A stretch of DNA of 64,000 bases, taken from positions 124,001 through 188,000 of the forward strand of contig NZ_SZVO01000003.1 in NCBI RefSeq assembly GCF_005280585.1, read 5' to 3'. The translations under genes were made by a program, and so were the position numbers. Positions 8,429-16,545 of the stretch are shown piece after piece. The DNA comes from Dyadobacter frigoris. GTDB taxonomy: Bacteria; Bacteroidota; Bacteroidia; Cytophagales; Spirosomataceae. Under the pieces are notes generated by a model. That model saw only the letters and a program-made list of their open reading frames with translations. It was not told the DNA's origin and searched no databases. The stretch's first letter is position 1; every line of letters begins with the position of its first letter.

Positions 8429-9217
8429 CTATAAAGGAATTTTTATTTCAATTCTTCTCATTTTACCCGCGGAACTGATTTTCAAAGTACCTCCAAGTAA
8501 TTCAATCCTATATTTCATATCGCTACTCCCTGCATCATCAATTTGAATTGATATAGAATTTAAAGCATTTTGATCAAAATCAACACCGGTACTCTCAATT
8601 GCAAATTGAAATTGATTATTAATCCCCCTGACAAAAACACGTAACTGGTCAGAGAAGGCATGATGCGTGGCAGCATTATTGAGCGCTTCCTGCGTGACAC
8701 GAAAGAGGATTATTTCTTTTTGGAATCCTAATGCAGGTAGATCATCGGCAACAATTAGCTCCGTTGAATATCCTTTGAGCTTTCTGATGCCCAGCAATTC
8801 ATTTTTTAGACTTTTCACAAGTCCAAAATTTTCACCCAAATCACCATCAATGATCTGCGATAATTGGCGTACCTCAGTGATGGTTTTTGAAATGATTTCA
8901 GCGATTTCCAAAATTGTATTCTTCATCTCTTCACCAGCAGGTAAGTCCTCCATTAAATGAAGGTGAATCTTGGCTACCGTCAGGAGCTGCCCTATATTAT
9001 CATGAAGTTCCCTACCAATTCTCTGCATGGTTTGATTTTGAACCTCGGCCTGAGACCTATACATCTCATTTTCAAAGGCAAACTTTGATTGGGCCTCTTC
9101 TTGCGAATTTTGTAATCGTTTTTTTTGCAAAACTAAAATCCAGGTTGCGACGACGATTCCAAGTAAAAAAAATACAATCGATGAAAGGACGACGGGTATG
9201 ACATAGCCATTTTTCAT
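8429..9217 (-). CDS. Small NarL-type histidine kinase with degenerate ATPase boxes
   Basis: A 262-residue membrane-anchored kinase: one N-terminal transmembrane helix (VIPVVLSSIVFFLLGIVVATWILVL split across residues 5-30), a coiled linker, a HisKA_3 dimerisation domain with His72 (IGRELHDNIGQ), and a HATPase-like domain. The N-box is recognisable (TQEALNNAATHH), but the usual D-G-x-G-F box is replaced by STGVDFD and the G2 region reads GSSDMKYRIELLGG. ATP binding is therefore uncertain; it may act as a phosphatase, a scaffold or a weak kinase. There is no sensor domain beyond the membrane helix and no adjacent response regulator. The IS5-like element separates it from the other kinase gene. 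Confidence 0.8.
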   Translation of the reverse strand: MKNGYVIPVVLSSIVFFLLGIVVATWILVLQKKRLQNSQEEAQSKFAFENEMYRSQAEVQNQTMQRIGRELHDNIGQLLTVAKIHLHLMEDLPAGEEMKNTILEIAEIISKTITEVRQLSQIIDGDLGENFGLVKSLKNELLGIRKLKGYSTELIVADDLPALGFQKEIILFRVTQEALNNAATHHAFSDQLRVFVRGINNQFQFAIESTGVDFDQNALNSISIQIDDAGSSDMKYRIELLGGTLKISSAGKMRRIEIKIPL

Positions 9218-9501
9218 GATAAGGTGTTGAAGAGGCGAAAGCTCCCTAGCGGAATTCTATGAATATATAAATTTCTATCGATCAGGAATTGGCGTAAAAC
9301 CCTTCGAAAGTAAGTTAAGACAAAGGATAAAACCATTTATCAGATAGTAACATGTCAAAAGCATAAGTAAATGCAAAAAAAATCATAACAAAAAATTATA
9401 TTTTCATATACTACCTACAACTTGTTTAATGTGATATTTACAATATAACTAGCCTATTTCATGAATTGTTAAAAAGTTGTTTCAGTTGTATTTACTCTGA
9501 A

Positions 9502-10368
9502 CTATTTGGGTTTTAAAGAATTTATTAGGCCTTTCACCCTTTCAACCGCAGCCGGATCTTGGGGAATTGTATCGCGAGGAGTGATTTTTGTTTTGGGTTT
9601 AGTAGATTCAATTATTTTACCATGACGATCAATTTCCATTCTCATCGCCAGAAAACCGGAAGATAATGTATCAGGCCATTCTAAATTGACTGAGTATTTG
9701 TAAGCCGTACAGTCTACCAACACTCCGGTAAAAAATTGCTTATCTGGTGAATTGAAAAAATATAGGTGTTTTTCAATCACCCGTTCAACTATATTGGGTT
9801 TGACAAAGGCACTGACCGTCAAATGGATCAAAGTGCTATCCTTCAAGTAACCAGAGATTCCCAGGGCATCAAATTTGTCATCCTGTGAACGAATTGACAG
9901 TTTCAAGGAATTCACATATGGATTTTTGGTCCGATTTTTAAGTATGTAGTACATTCCCAAGCCTACGGCCAACGAGATAAATGCAAGGCCGGTAACCATT
10001 TTGGCACGGGTTAAGTTTAGCAGTTTGGTATCCATCAGCTTATTGTACGCCTCCATAATACTTGATGGTACACGTGGATCAAACTTGCATACGTCGTATT
10101 TGACACCCACCGTCGAGAAAAATCTCGCAATGATAAGTAGTGGTAAAGGGACACATAGAATAATTAATAGATAAGCATTATCCGTTAACCCGGAAAACGA
10201 AGCAGATATAAAACTACTTATCGTAACAAGCCCGATCGCCCAATCAATGACTGTTTGCAATTTCGTAAGATCTGTATCTATCTGAGCACTGCTGCCATCA
10301 ATGTATTTTTTTGCCCAGTAAGCCCAATAAAACTCATTTACCGAGGTAAATTCAGGTTCCTCATTCAT
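9502..10368 (-). CDS. Unknown membrane protein with three predicted helices
   Basis: 288 residues, not recognised. Two adjacent hydrophobic helices (around VIDWAIGLVTISSFISAS and YLLIILCVPLPLLIIARFF, residues ~46-86) are followed by a third (VTGLAFISLAVGLGMYYIL, ~128-146). The remaining ~140 residues are polar, with a beta-rich look, and end in a basic tail. The layout is a short cytoplasmic N-terminus, a membrane anchor and a soluble C-terminal domain. It overlaps the upstream 113-aa gene by 8 bp and is last in a four-gene operon. The paired helices superficially recall SLATT-type effectors, but I see no firm motif and do not claim it. Confidence 0.65.
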   Translation of the reverse strand: MNEEPEFTSVNEFYWAYWAKKYIDGSSAQIDTDLTKLQTVIDWAIGLVTISSFISASFSGLTDNAYLLIILCVPLPLLIIARFFSTVGVKYDVCKFDPRVPSSIMEAYNKLMDTKLLNLTRAKMVTGLAFISLAVGLGMYYILKNRTKNPYVNSLKLSIRSQDDKFDALGISGYLKDSTLIHLTVSAFVKPNIVERVIEKHLYFFNSPDKQFFTGVLVDCTAYKYSVNLEWPDTLSSGFLAMRMEIDRHGKIIESTKPKTKITPRDTIPQDPAAVERVKGLINSLKPK

Positions 10369-10702
10369 CGATCGAAATGTAATAAAGATTTGTATGTTTG
10401 GCCTGGCAAGTCAGAAAAATACTCTTTTTGACTGTTTTTGATACCTTCAGTGTAAATGGAAGAATCGAATTTGGTGCATCCTGAACTCGCGATGATTCCG
10501 GAGATTTAATGGTTAACAAGTCATCATCCTTCAAATCTTTTAGTCGTTTCTCTCCTATTTTTAATGTAATCTGTTCGTTTGTCTGACTTATTTCACTTGG
10601 CTTCATAGGTTTAAGAAAGAAAGCTTCATGACCTGTAACAATCCAAGGCCCGTCATAAACTACCTCGAATGGACAATCTTTGGTTATACATTTAATACCC
10701 AT
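10361..10702 (-). CDS. Unknown 113-aa protein, third gene of the unknown operon
   Basis: A small soluble protein, not recognised. It has Cys residues near the N-terminus (IKCITKDC) and one near the C-terminus (FLTCQAK), no signal peptide and no transmembrane helix. The mid-section has alternating charged and hydrophobic residues suggesting a small beta barrel. It overlaps the downstream membrane protein gene by 8 bp, which implies coupled expression, and starts 55 bp after the outer-membrane-like gene. Confidence 0.6.
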   Translation of the reverse strand: MGIKCITKDCPFEVVYDGPWIVTGHEAFFLKPMKPSEISQTNEQITLKIGEKRLKDLKDDDLLTIKSPESSRVQDAPNSILPFTLKVSKTVKKSIFLTCQAKHTNLYYISIDE

Positions 10703-10757
10703 GGCTTTTAATATTTATATATCTTCTTAAAATGGTCAGACTAGCAATCAGAAATCC

Positions 10758-11927
10758 CTAGAAATTAAATTTTTCCGGTATTGCGAAGCGTAAATTAAAC
10801 CCTCCGACTAGCTTCGAATGCGGACTATGTTTTTGATCTGTAAAGGACAACCCTGTGTTAAATTCAAGCCACATGCTGCTGTTAATATTTAATTCTCCCC
10901 CCAGATTTAAAAGTGCCGACAAATTATCTTCCTTGTTTTTCACCCCTTTCAGCGTATAAACTTGCGTCGAAGTTTTGCCCTGGCATTCAAAAAATCCTTT
11001 AAGACGGTTTACTCCAAAATACAATCTGGCAGAAAGTGCAAAACTCTTTGTGTTTATATTTACAGGGTCTTCCAGATCTGTAAATAGACTATCAAGTTTA
11101 TTTGTCGACGCAACTGCCCCTAATAATCCTTGGCCCCAACTTTTTATCGGAAAAGCATATGTTCCCCAAGCCGAAAACTTGTTAACTTTTGCATTTTTAG
11201 CAAGACTGTCCGGTGATGAAAGCATTAAGGCTACTGCAAAATCCATCTTTTTTGAATTCCAGTTGTCTTTTTTATACTTCTCGCGAAGGCTGTTGAGTTT
11301 GTCATTCACCAGACCTGCTTGTGAGGACAAGCTATCAAGAATTGACTGGATTCTTTTTTCTCTTATTGCATTGGTCACGGAATCACCAGGAGGTAAACCT
11401 CCCTCCCGAATGTATATCTCCACTGCTCTGCTATCCAAGTTCTGCCGTTCTTCAAGAATAGCCCCAACATCATTTTTAAATTTTGTATCAAACCTGGCAT
11501 CCCCCTTGTTAAGCGGTGTGAATCGTAACCCAAATGCAGACTGCCGGGCATCTCCATCCTTATTTGAACTCGTTCCTAAGGAAAATCTGATAGTACTCAA
11601 TAGCTGATTACCTTTTTTGTTTAAGTCGGAAAGTTTAAGCTTATTGGCTCTGGCAAGCAAATAGGGAGCAATTTCAAGAGAGTAAGACTTGGGGATCACA
11701 GAGGGACTTCCTTTCAAAAAATCAGACACAATTACTGAAAGCTCCTTAACGTCTGTTGGTCGCAAAATATCAGTGGATTGGGAATTCAGCATACTAAATG
11801 CTGGTTGACTTGGAACTGCAAAATTGGTCCGATAGTATTTTGCTAACGTTGAGTCCGTCTGAGCTTTAACTTGCATGATTGACAAAGATATCAGAGCTCC
11901 GTAAAATGCCCTTCGAAATAATAGCAT
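10758..11927 (-). CDS. Putative secreted or outer-membrane beta-barrel protein of unknown function
   Basis: 389 residues with an N-terminal signal peptide (cleavage likely after VKA, residue ~22). The second half has amphipathic strands (FALSARLYFGV, LGGELNINSSMWLEFNTGLSF, LVGGFNLRFAIPEKFNF) and a terminal Phe, as in outer-membrane barrels. A helical middle (residues ~165-225, rich in Leu, Ser and Lys) separates two barrel-like parts. I do not know the family. It follows the 129-aa gene after only 4 bp, so the two are co-transcribed. Confidence 0.6.
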   Translation of the reverse strand: MLLFRRAFYGALISLSIMQVKAQTDSTLAKYYRTNFAVPSQPAFSMLNSQSTDILRPTDVKELSVIVSDFLKGSPSVIPKSYSLEIAPYLLARANKLKLSDLNKKGNQLLSTIRFSLGTSSNKDGDARQSAFGLRFTPLNKGDARFDTKFKNDVGAILEERQNLDSRAVEIYIREGGLPPGDSVTNAIREKRIQSILDSLSSQAGLVNDKLNSLREKYKKDNWNSKKMDFAVALMLSSPDSLAKNAKVNKFSAWGTYAFPIKSWGQGLLGAVASTNKLDSLFTDLEDPVNINTKSFALSARLYFGVNRLKGFFECQGKTSTQVYTLKGVKNKEDNLSALLNLGGELNINSSMWLEFNTGLSFTDQKHSPHSKLVGGFNLRFAIPEKFNF

Positions 11928-11931
11928 AATA

Positions 11932-12318
11932 TTAGATCATTTTAATTAGTAACTGTGTAAACTGAACATTTCCGTTCGAATCAACAGCCCCTGTATCATC
12001 TGCAGAACCCAGTACCTTACCATCCTGCCTAAGCACTGCACTGACTTTATATTTTTCCGCAGTTTCCGGAGGAGTTGGCGCAGCAAAATGTGATCTTACT
12101 TCAATCATTCTCCCCACATTTATAGATGTAGGCATGGGAAGCGTATAGGTGTCGGACTTTGTGTCTAGATTATTACCTGGCTTATGATCTATATAAGCTG
12201 AATTGGTTGTAGACCATAAATAGTAATCGTACGTCGCAACTATAATTCCATTGAAAACAACGTCAACGGTGATTGGACCACCGTTCGGATCGATTTTAAT
12301 TTGACTGAACTTACTCAT
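11932..12318 (-). CDS. Unknown 129-aa beta-rich protein, first gene of the unknown operon
   Basis: I set the start at the ATG at 12318 (MSKFSQIKIDPNGG). The longer frame to 12375 adds 19 residues that look like untranslated leader. The protein is soluble and beta-rich (VDVVFNGIIVATYDYYLW, then YTLPMPTSINVGRMIEVRSHF), with no signal peptide. It resembles a small one-domain beta sandwich; I do not recognise it. It is the promoter-proximal gene of a set with the barrel-like protein, the 113-aa protein and the membrane protein. Confidence 0.6.
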   Translation of the reverse strand: MSKFSQIKIDPNGGPITVDVVFNGIIVATYDYYLWSTTNSAYIDHKPGNNLDTKSDTYTLPMPTSINVGRMIEVRSHFAAPTPPETAEKYKVSAVLRQDGKVLGSADDTGAVDSNGNVQFTQLLIKMI

Positions 12319-12496
12319 GATTGATAATGATTTAAATAAGAGAACATAACATGGCTCATAGAGCTTAACCTTCATAAACTTATCAAAATTAGCTACGATT
12401 GAAGATCTGTCAAACCGTCATTTTACGGTTATTGGAAAAGAAAAATACGGTTGTTGATTCAGAAATTAACGATTATCTATATAGTCCAACATATGA

Positions 12497-13712
12497 CCTC
12501 TCCCCTGAAAACTGGACATTTAATAGTTAGAGAAAATCGGGCGATTTTGATAATTTAACCATCAGAAAATTTAGCGAAGCGCAGATCATTTTTGCACTGC
12601 GCCAGACGGACCACCGGTGTTCCGGTTGCAGAAGTTTGCCGAAAAATGGGTATGAGTGAAGCCACCTATTACAACTGGAAAAAGAAGTATGCCGGTCTTG
12701 GTGTTCCGGAGCTCCGCAAGCTTCGGCAACTTGAAGAGGAAAACCAAAAATTGAAGCAGCTTGTAGCATATTTGAGCCTGGACAAACAAATGTTACAGGA
12801 TATCCTCAAAAAAAGCTCTAAGACCAGCCCAGAAACAGACGCCGGCCGCCAGCTTAATGAAAAATTATCAGGTTGCCGTCCTGCGAGCATGTTCGGTCGT
12901 TTGTCTACAAAGATCCTGTTGGTATTATAAATCGCACCGGCGTGACGATTCGGCTATTCGCCATCGAATTAAGGAAATTGCACAGGTCCGAATCCGCTAT
13001 GGGTATCAGAGAATTCACGTTTTACTCAGACGGGAGGAATGGAGAGACAACCATAAGCGTGTATATCGTATCGGGTATATAGAGAACAAGGGTTAAATTT
13101 GCGTAGCAAGCATCCAAGACGAAGTAGACCTGCTTCGCAGCGCCTTGAGCGACCGCAACTTTCTAGTGTTCACCAGAGTTAGAGCATGGATTTTGTAGCT
13201 GATCAGCTCTTTGACGGACGGAAAATACGGCTTTAACTGTAGTCGATAACTTTAGCCGGCAGTGTCTGGCTATTCATGTCGGTCAATCGCTGAAAGGAGA
13301 AGATGTCGTCGCTGTGATGAATCAGTTGAAAATTGTAAATTTAGCCCTACCTAAACGGATCCAGGTTGACAATGGTGCTGAGTTTATTTCCAAAGCACTG
13401 GACAAATGGTGTTATGACAACAGCGTTACCCTGGACTTTTCAAGATCTGGAAAACCAACGGACAACCCTTTTATTGAGTCTTTTAACGGTAGCTTCAGGG
13501 ATGAGTGTTTAAATGCTTATTGATTCTTCGTTAGAAGATGCACAGAAAAAAATTGAAAGTTGGCGAGAGGAATACAACAGTTTCCGCTCACATAGCTCAT
13601 TAGGAAATTTAACGGCAGCGGCCGACCGCCCCAAACGAGGTAGTGATGCGGATGAAAAAAGAAGAAAATACTGACTCGATTTTCCAGTTTTGACTGTCCA
13701 AGAATTGGGAGG
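12497..13712 (+). mobile_element. Decayed IS3-family (IS407-type) insertion sequence
   Basis: About 1.2 kb bounded by imperfect ends that share a CCTC..CC....TGGACA pattern (cctctcccctgaaaactggaca at the left, split here over 12497-12518; the right end reads cctcccaattcttggaca on the minus strand). Inside are orfA and orfB remnants with several frame changes and an in-frame stop. No target duplication is evident. The element is dead unless complemented. Confidence 0.75.
12564..13674 (+). pseudogene. IS3-type orfA/orfB transposase, multiply frameshifted
   Basis: OrfA helix-turn-helix text appears as FSEAQIIFALRQ, then after a frame change at ~12600 as GVPVAEVCRKMGMSEATYYNWKKKYAGL, with a leucine-zipper part (LEEENQKLKQLVAYLSLDKQML). 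OrfB appears as WYYKSHRRDDSAIRHRIKEIA and RIRYGYQRIHVLLRR. An amber codon then falls where the conserved Trp before SMDFVADQLFDGRKIR should be, followed by another frame change. The DDE core VDNGAEFISKALDKWCYDNSV and [19 protein letters not shown] comes next, then a stop after Tyr and the C-terminal [16 protein letters not shown] in yet another frame. At least four lesions make this a clear pseudogene. Confidence 0.88.
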
Positions 13713-13882
13713 CCCTCACAAAATTCCAAACCCCAACTAAAAACTTTCTGGATTTTTAGAGACACTTCACTAGAAAGCCATTAAACGCCCCCGGGCTATT
13801 AAACTACTTCAAAAAATCATCGGCTAACAATTATTCTGGTCTCATTTACACAGTTTTGAGATAACGTCCTTAGTCACTGCCT

Positions 13883-15103
13883 CTACCCGTTTTTCAACCT
13901 CTCCTTCAGCGCTTTCATATCCTCACTAATCTTCACATCAAGAATTTTAGCGTAAATCATCGTCTGTTTCAAAGACCGATGCCCAAGCATTTTTGAGACC
14001 GTTTCAATAGGCACCTTATTACTGAGCGTCACCGTTGTCGCAAAAGTGTGACGGGCGATATGAAAAGTGAGCGTCTTGGAAATCCCGCATAAGGTTGCAA
14101 TCTCTTTCAGATAAGCATTCATTTTCTGGTTGCTTAAAACTGGGAGCACAACACCCCGGTTACTGCACAAAGGATCATCTTCGTATTTTTTCATTATTTC
14201 CAGAGCCGTTGGGAGCAGCGGAATCCTGGTGGCCGCATCGGTTTTCTGTCTAGTCGTATCGATCCAAAGATCTCCATCCATTCCGGTAACAATATCTGTT
14301 CGTTTCAATTGCTTTACATCAACGTAGGCAAGTCCGGTATAACAGCAAAAAAGAAAGATGTCACGGACGTTGCTAAGGCGATCCATTTCAAATTCCTTTT
14401 CTGTAAGGCGTTTGAGCTCTGCCCGTGACAACGGATTTTTTACAACTTCCTTTTTAGTCAGTTTGAATCCCTGGAACGGGTCATTTTTTAACCATTTATT
14501 ATTAACACAGATCAGCACAATCTTTTTCAGGTTAGACATATACTTGATAGCCGAGTTATGATTGCAGCCGCGTGCGCTCCGAAGCCAGAAGGAAAACTCT
14601 GAGATGAATTCAAAATCAAGGTCGCTGATCCGTCGGTCGTCCATTTTATACTTCCATTGAATAAATGAGCGCGTATGCTCTAGGGCAGTTTTGTACCTGC
14701 TTAGAGTAAGTGGAGCAAACTCTTTTCCTACCAGTGCTGCCATCTGTTCATTGTGGTATTGGAAAACCTCCAGGATCGTTCTTGTTTCATTGCTTTTTCC
14801 AAGCAAAATATTTTTCAAAGCCTCAGCAGATAATTCTCTGTCATCTTCGATAAGCATTTTCTTAGCCTGAAAAACTTTGGAGCTTAGTGTGTCCAAATAC
14901 GCGTTGAGGGTTCTTGAATCCTCTTTGTTGCCGGTCGCACGTCCGGCGTCAATACTCCAGCTTGAAGAGCTCCAAAGCTGCTTTGTAGATAATTCTGCCG
15001 ATTTTCCGTCGACTGTGATTCTAAGGTAAACATAACGTAAACCATCTTTTTGATTCTTGGCGTGTTTTAAATAAAACAACAAACCGAAACTGTTTTCCAA
15101 CAT
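13883..15103 (-). CDS. Tyrosine recombinase/integrase, copy 1
   Basis: I chose the start at ATG 15103 (MLENSFGLLFYLK) because the paralogue at 16546-17760 begins at the same point (MLTKNFSLLFYLK); the frame stays open to 15148. About 406 residues: Arm-type N-terminal DNA-binding region, SAM-like core-binding domain (~100-200) and C-terminal catalytic domain. The catalytic box I Arg position reads TGLAYVDV, with Ala in place of Arg, as in many Bacteroidetes integrases. HIARHTF, LGHRSLKQT and the nucleophile in MIYAKI are present. The gene lies beside a large inverted repeat and a tRNA-3'-like fragment, the usual setting for an integrase next to its attachment site. Confidence 0.92.
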   Translation of the reverse strand: MLENSFGLLFYLKHAKNQKDGLRYVYLRITVDGKSAELSTKQLWSSSSWSIDAGRATGNKEDSRTLNAYLDTLSSKVFQAKKMLIEDDRELSAEALKNILLGKSNETRTILEVFQYHNEQMAALVGKEFAPLTLSRYKTALEHTRSFIQWKYKMDDRRISDLDFEFISEFSFWLRSARGCNHNSAIKYMSNLKKIVLICVNNKWLKNDPFQGFKLTKKEVVKNPLSRAELKRLTEKEFEMDRLSNVRDIFLFCCYTGLAYVDVKQLKRTDIVTGMDGDLWIDTTRQKTDAATRIPLLPTALEIMKKYEDDPLCSNRGVVLPVLSNQKMNAYLKEIATLCGISKTLTFHIARHTFATTVTLSNKVPIETVSKMLGHRSLKQTMIYAKILDVKISEDMKALKERLKNG

Positions 15104-15291
15104 GACGCTAGCGTTTAAGTGATAAATATCGAGCCGCTGCGCTTGCAAATCAAGATGTACATTACATAAACATCTTGCAAATCAATGAATTAACACTTCC
15201 CAGCGTCTTTTTTGCGTTTTTCATCGAACTCCAAGAATGACGCTGGAAATAATGGGAATTTTTGCATATTTTGGCATATACGCCAAAAGCA

Positions 15292-15326
15292 AAAATGCCT
15301 GTAAATCATTGATTTACAGGCATTTT
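15292..15326. repeat. Long hairpin upstream of integrase 1
   Basis: Perfect 17-bp arms (15292-15308 and 15310-15326) flank a single base and contain CCTGTAAAT and ATTTACAGG. The same core occurs in the hairpin at 17955-17987 beside integrase 2. It may be a captured tRNA terminator or an integrase-binding site. Other small inverted repeats lie close by (TTTTGGC/GCCAAAA near 15270-15287; CAGCGTC/GACGCTG near 15199-15245). Confidence 0.7.
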
Positions 15327-15349
15327 GTTGATTTTAAAAACTTCTAAAT

Positions 15350-15381
15350 GGGAGGGAGACGACTTCGAACCCTCAACCTCC
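15350..15381 (-). other. tRNA 3'-end-like fragment, candidate attachment site
   Basis: On the minus strand the text GAGGGTTCGAAG followed by TCTCCCTCC resembles the T-arm and acceptor 3' strand of a class II (Ser or Leu) tRNA. No 5' half is present, and the T-stem does not pair cleanly. It lies 40-60 bp beyond the hairpin, just as the intact tRNA-Ser lies beyond the hairpin of integrase 2. This parallel suggests an old att site for integrase 1. Confidence 0.4.
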
Positions 15382-15422
15382 AGATACTGGCTTAACGCAT
15401 CATTAAACTTAGCAAGTGCAGC

Positions 15423-15947
15423 TTAAATAATAACAAACTGCTTCTGCTGCTGTCTAAGCGATTCGTTTGCTTTTAATAAATGAAATTTTTCCTTCGAAAT
15501 AAGTGCCAGCCAATCTTCTGCTGGTATGACACCATGGCTATGCAACTCCAGCCTAACCATTATTTCTATGGGTAGGGCTCTTGAGTTTTTGACGTATTGA
15601 TTTATTTCCGTCGCACTAACATTGATTTCCGAAGCCAGACTTTTTTGCTTCTTACCTAAATTTCGGATATACTCTGTTAAGAAAAACCCCACTGTCTTTT
15701 TCGGATCAAAGTAATCTTCATTTAAATAGTCTTCAATCTGAAAACGTAATTGCATCAAACTCAACCTAAGTTCATCTTCTAAAGTAATCAAGGATCTTTT
15801 TAGACTTAGTGTTTCCTGTAAAGATGCATTTGTTTCCTGCTCCTCCTTGGCATCAAGAATTACTGGAAAAACATGGCTTTGAGCAAGCTCTTTTGCGCCA
15901 TGCTGTTTCAAAAGATCATCAAACAATTTATCATCTGCCATACTCAT
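15423..15947 (-). CDS. XRE-type helix-turn-helix protein, putative antitoxin
   Basis: 174 residues. A helical N-terminal part (LSLKRSLITLEDELRLSLMQL) precedes a Cro/C1-type helix-turn-helix (KKQKSLASEINVSATEINQYVKNSRALP, residues ~105-132), as in HigA-like and other XRE antitoxins. The start codon overlaps the end of the upstream GNAT gene by 17 bp, so the two are translationally coupled, with the enzyme first and the DNA-binding protein second as in higBA. An alternative ATG lies 6 bp further in (MADDK). I infer antitoxin and autoregulator; a plain transcription factor is possible. Confidence 0.65.
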   Translation of the reverse strand: MSMADDKLFDDLLKQHGAKELAQSHVFPVILDAKEEQETNASLQETLSLKRSLITLEDELRLSLMQLRFQIEDYLNEDYFDPKKTVGFFLTEYIRNLGKKQKSLASEINVSATEINQYVKNSRALPIEIMVRLELHSHGVIPAEDWLALISKEKFHLLKANESLRQQQKQFVII

Positions 15948-16389
15948 CTATTAGTTTAATCAACGACTTACCTTCCATAAAAAGACTTTTACCTGCAATT
16001 TGAAATCCGTACTCTCTTATATAATGGTTGATGAGTTGCGTTTTGGGAACAAGTGAAATTGCTGCTGTGGCACCATACCTAGTAACTGCCATTCTCGCTG
16101 CGTGCGCTAAAAGACAACCTGCGATTCTACTATAGAATTTATTCTTGCCGATATTCCCAGCTGACGATTCTATGAGCTTTATTTCGACTCTTTGTTCCGA
16201 ATCAAATAACGCGAGTGCCATCAGGCCGATGGTTTCATCATTTTCTGCCAATGCCAGTTTAAAAACTTTTTCAGGATCAATAATTTCCCACTTGAAATTA
16301 AATCCCTTATGCAGAATAAGCTCAATCTTATTTACACCTCGAACGGCTACAATCTGTTTTGCATTTTTTTTATTGTCCTGCACAGACAT
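15931..16389 (-). CDS. GNAT-like acetyltransferase, putative toxin
   Basis: 152 residues with the GNAT pattern: a central strand (RVEIKLIESSAGNIGKNK), an Acetyl-CoA-pocket helix region (FYSRIAGCLLAHAARMAVTRYG) and a final strand-helix ending HYIREYGFQIAGKSLFMEG. The canonical Q/RxxGxG/A pyrophosphate loop is not obvious, so cofactor binding is inferred. It is co-encoded with an XRE regulator between two integrase genes. GNAT toxins such as TacT and AtaT acetylate aminoacyl-tRNA, but those are paired with ribbon-helix-helix antitoxins; an XRE partner would be unusual. Confidence 0.55.
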   Translation of the reverse strand: MSVQDNKKNAKQIVAVRGVNKIELILHKGFNFKWEIIDPEKVFKLALAENDETIGLMALALFDSEQRVEIKLIESSAGNIGKNKFYSRIAGCLLAHAARMAVTRYGATAAISLVPKTQLINHYIREYGFQIAGKSLFMEGKSLIKLIDEYGR

Positions 16390-16545
16390 ATATAAAGATA
16401 CGAAAAATTCACAAAATATGTCAACTTTTACTTCTCAGATATTTAAGGCATATAGCCTGGAAGCTTCTTCGAAAGAAGCCCAACCTTTACTCTACCAAAG
16501 TCATGAGCAACACCAGAGCTGAACTCCGGTGCTGTCTCAATGAAA

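Noticed and set aside
9502..10368. A SLATT-type defence effector
   Set aside because: Paired helices are present, but no SLATT-specific motif or nucleotide-cyclase partner is seen.
12564..13674. Several short intact frames within the IS3-type element
   Set aside because: They are pieces of one broken transposase in different frames, not separate genes.
15350..15381. Taking the tRNA-like fragment as the attR copy of tRNA-Ser(UGA)
   Set aside because: Only about half of the positions left of the shared TTCGAACCC match the tRNA-Ser 3' end, so it is from a different or long-diverged tRNA.
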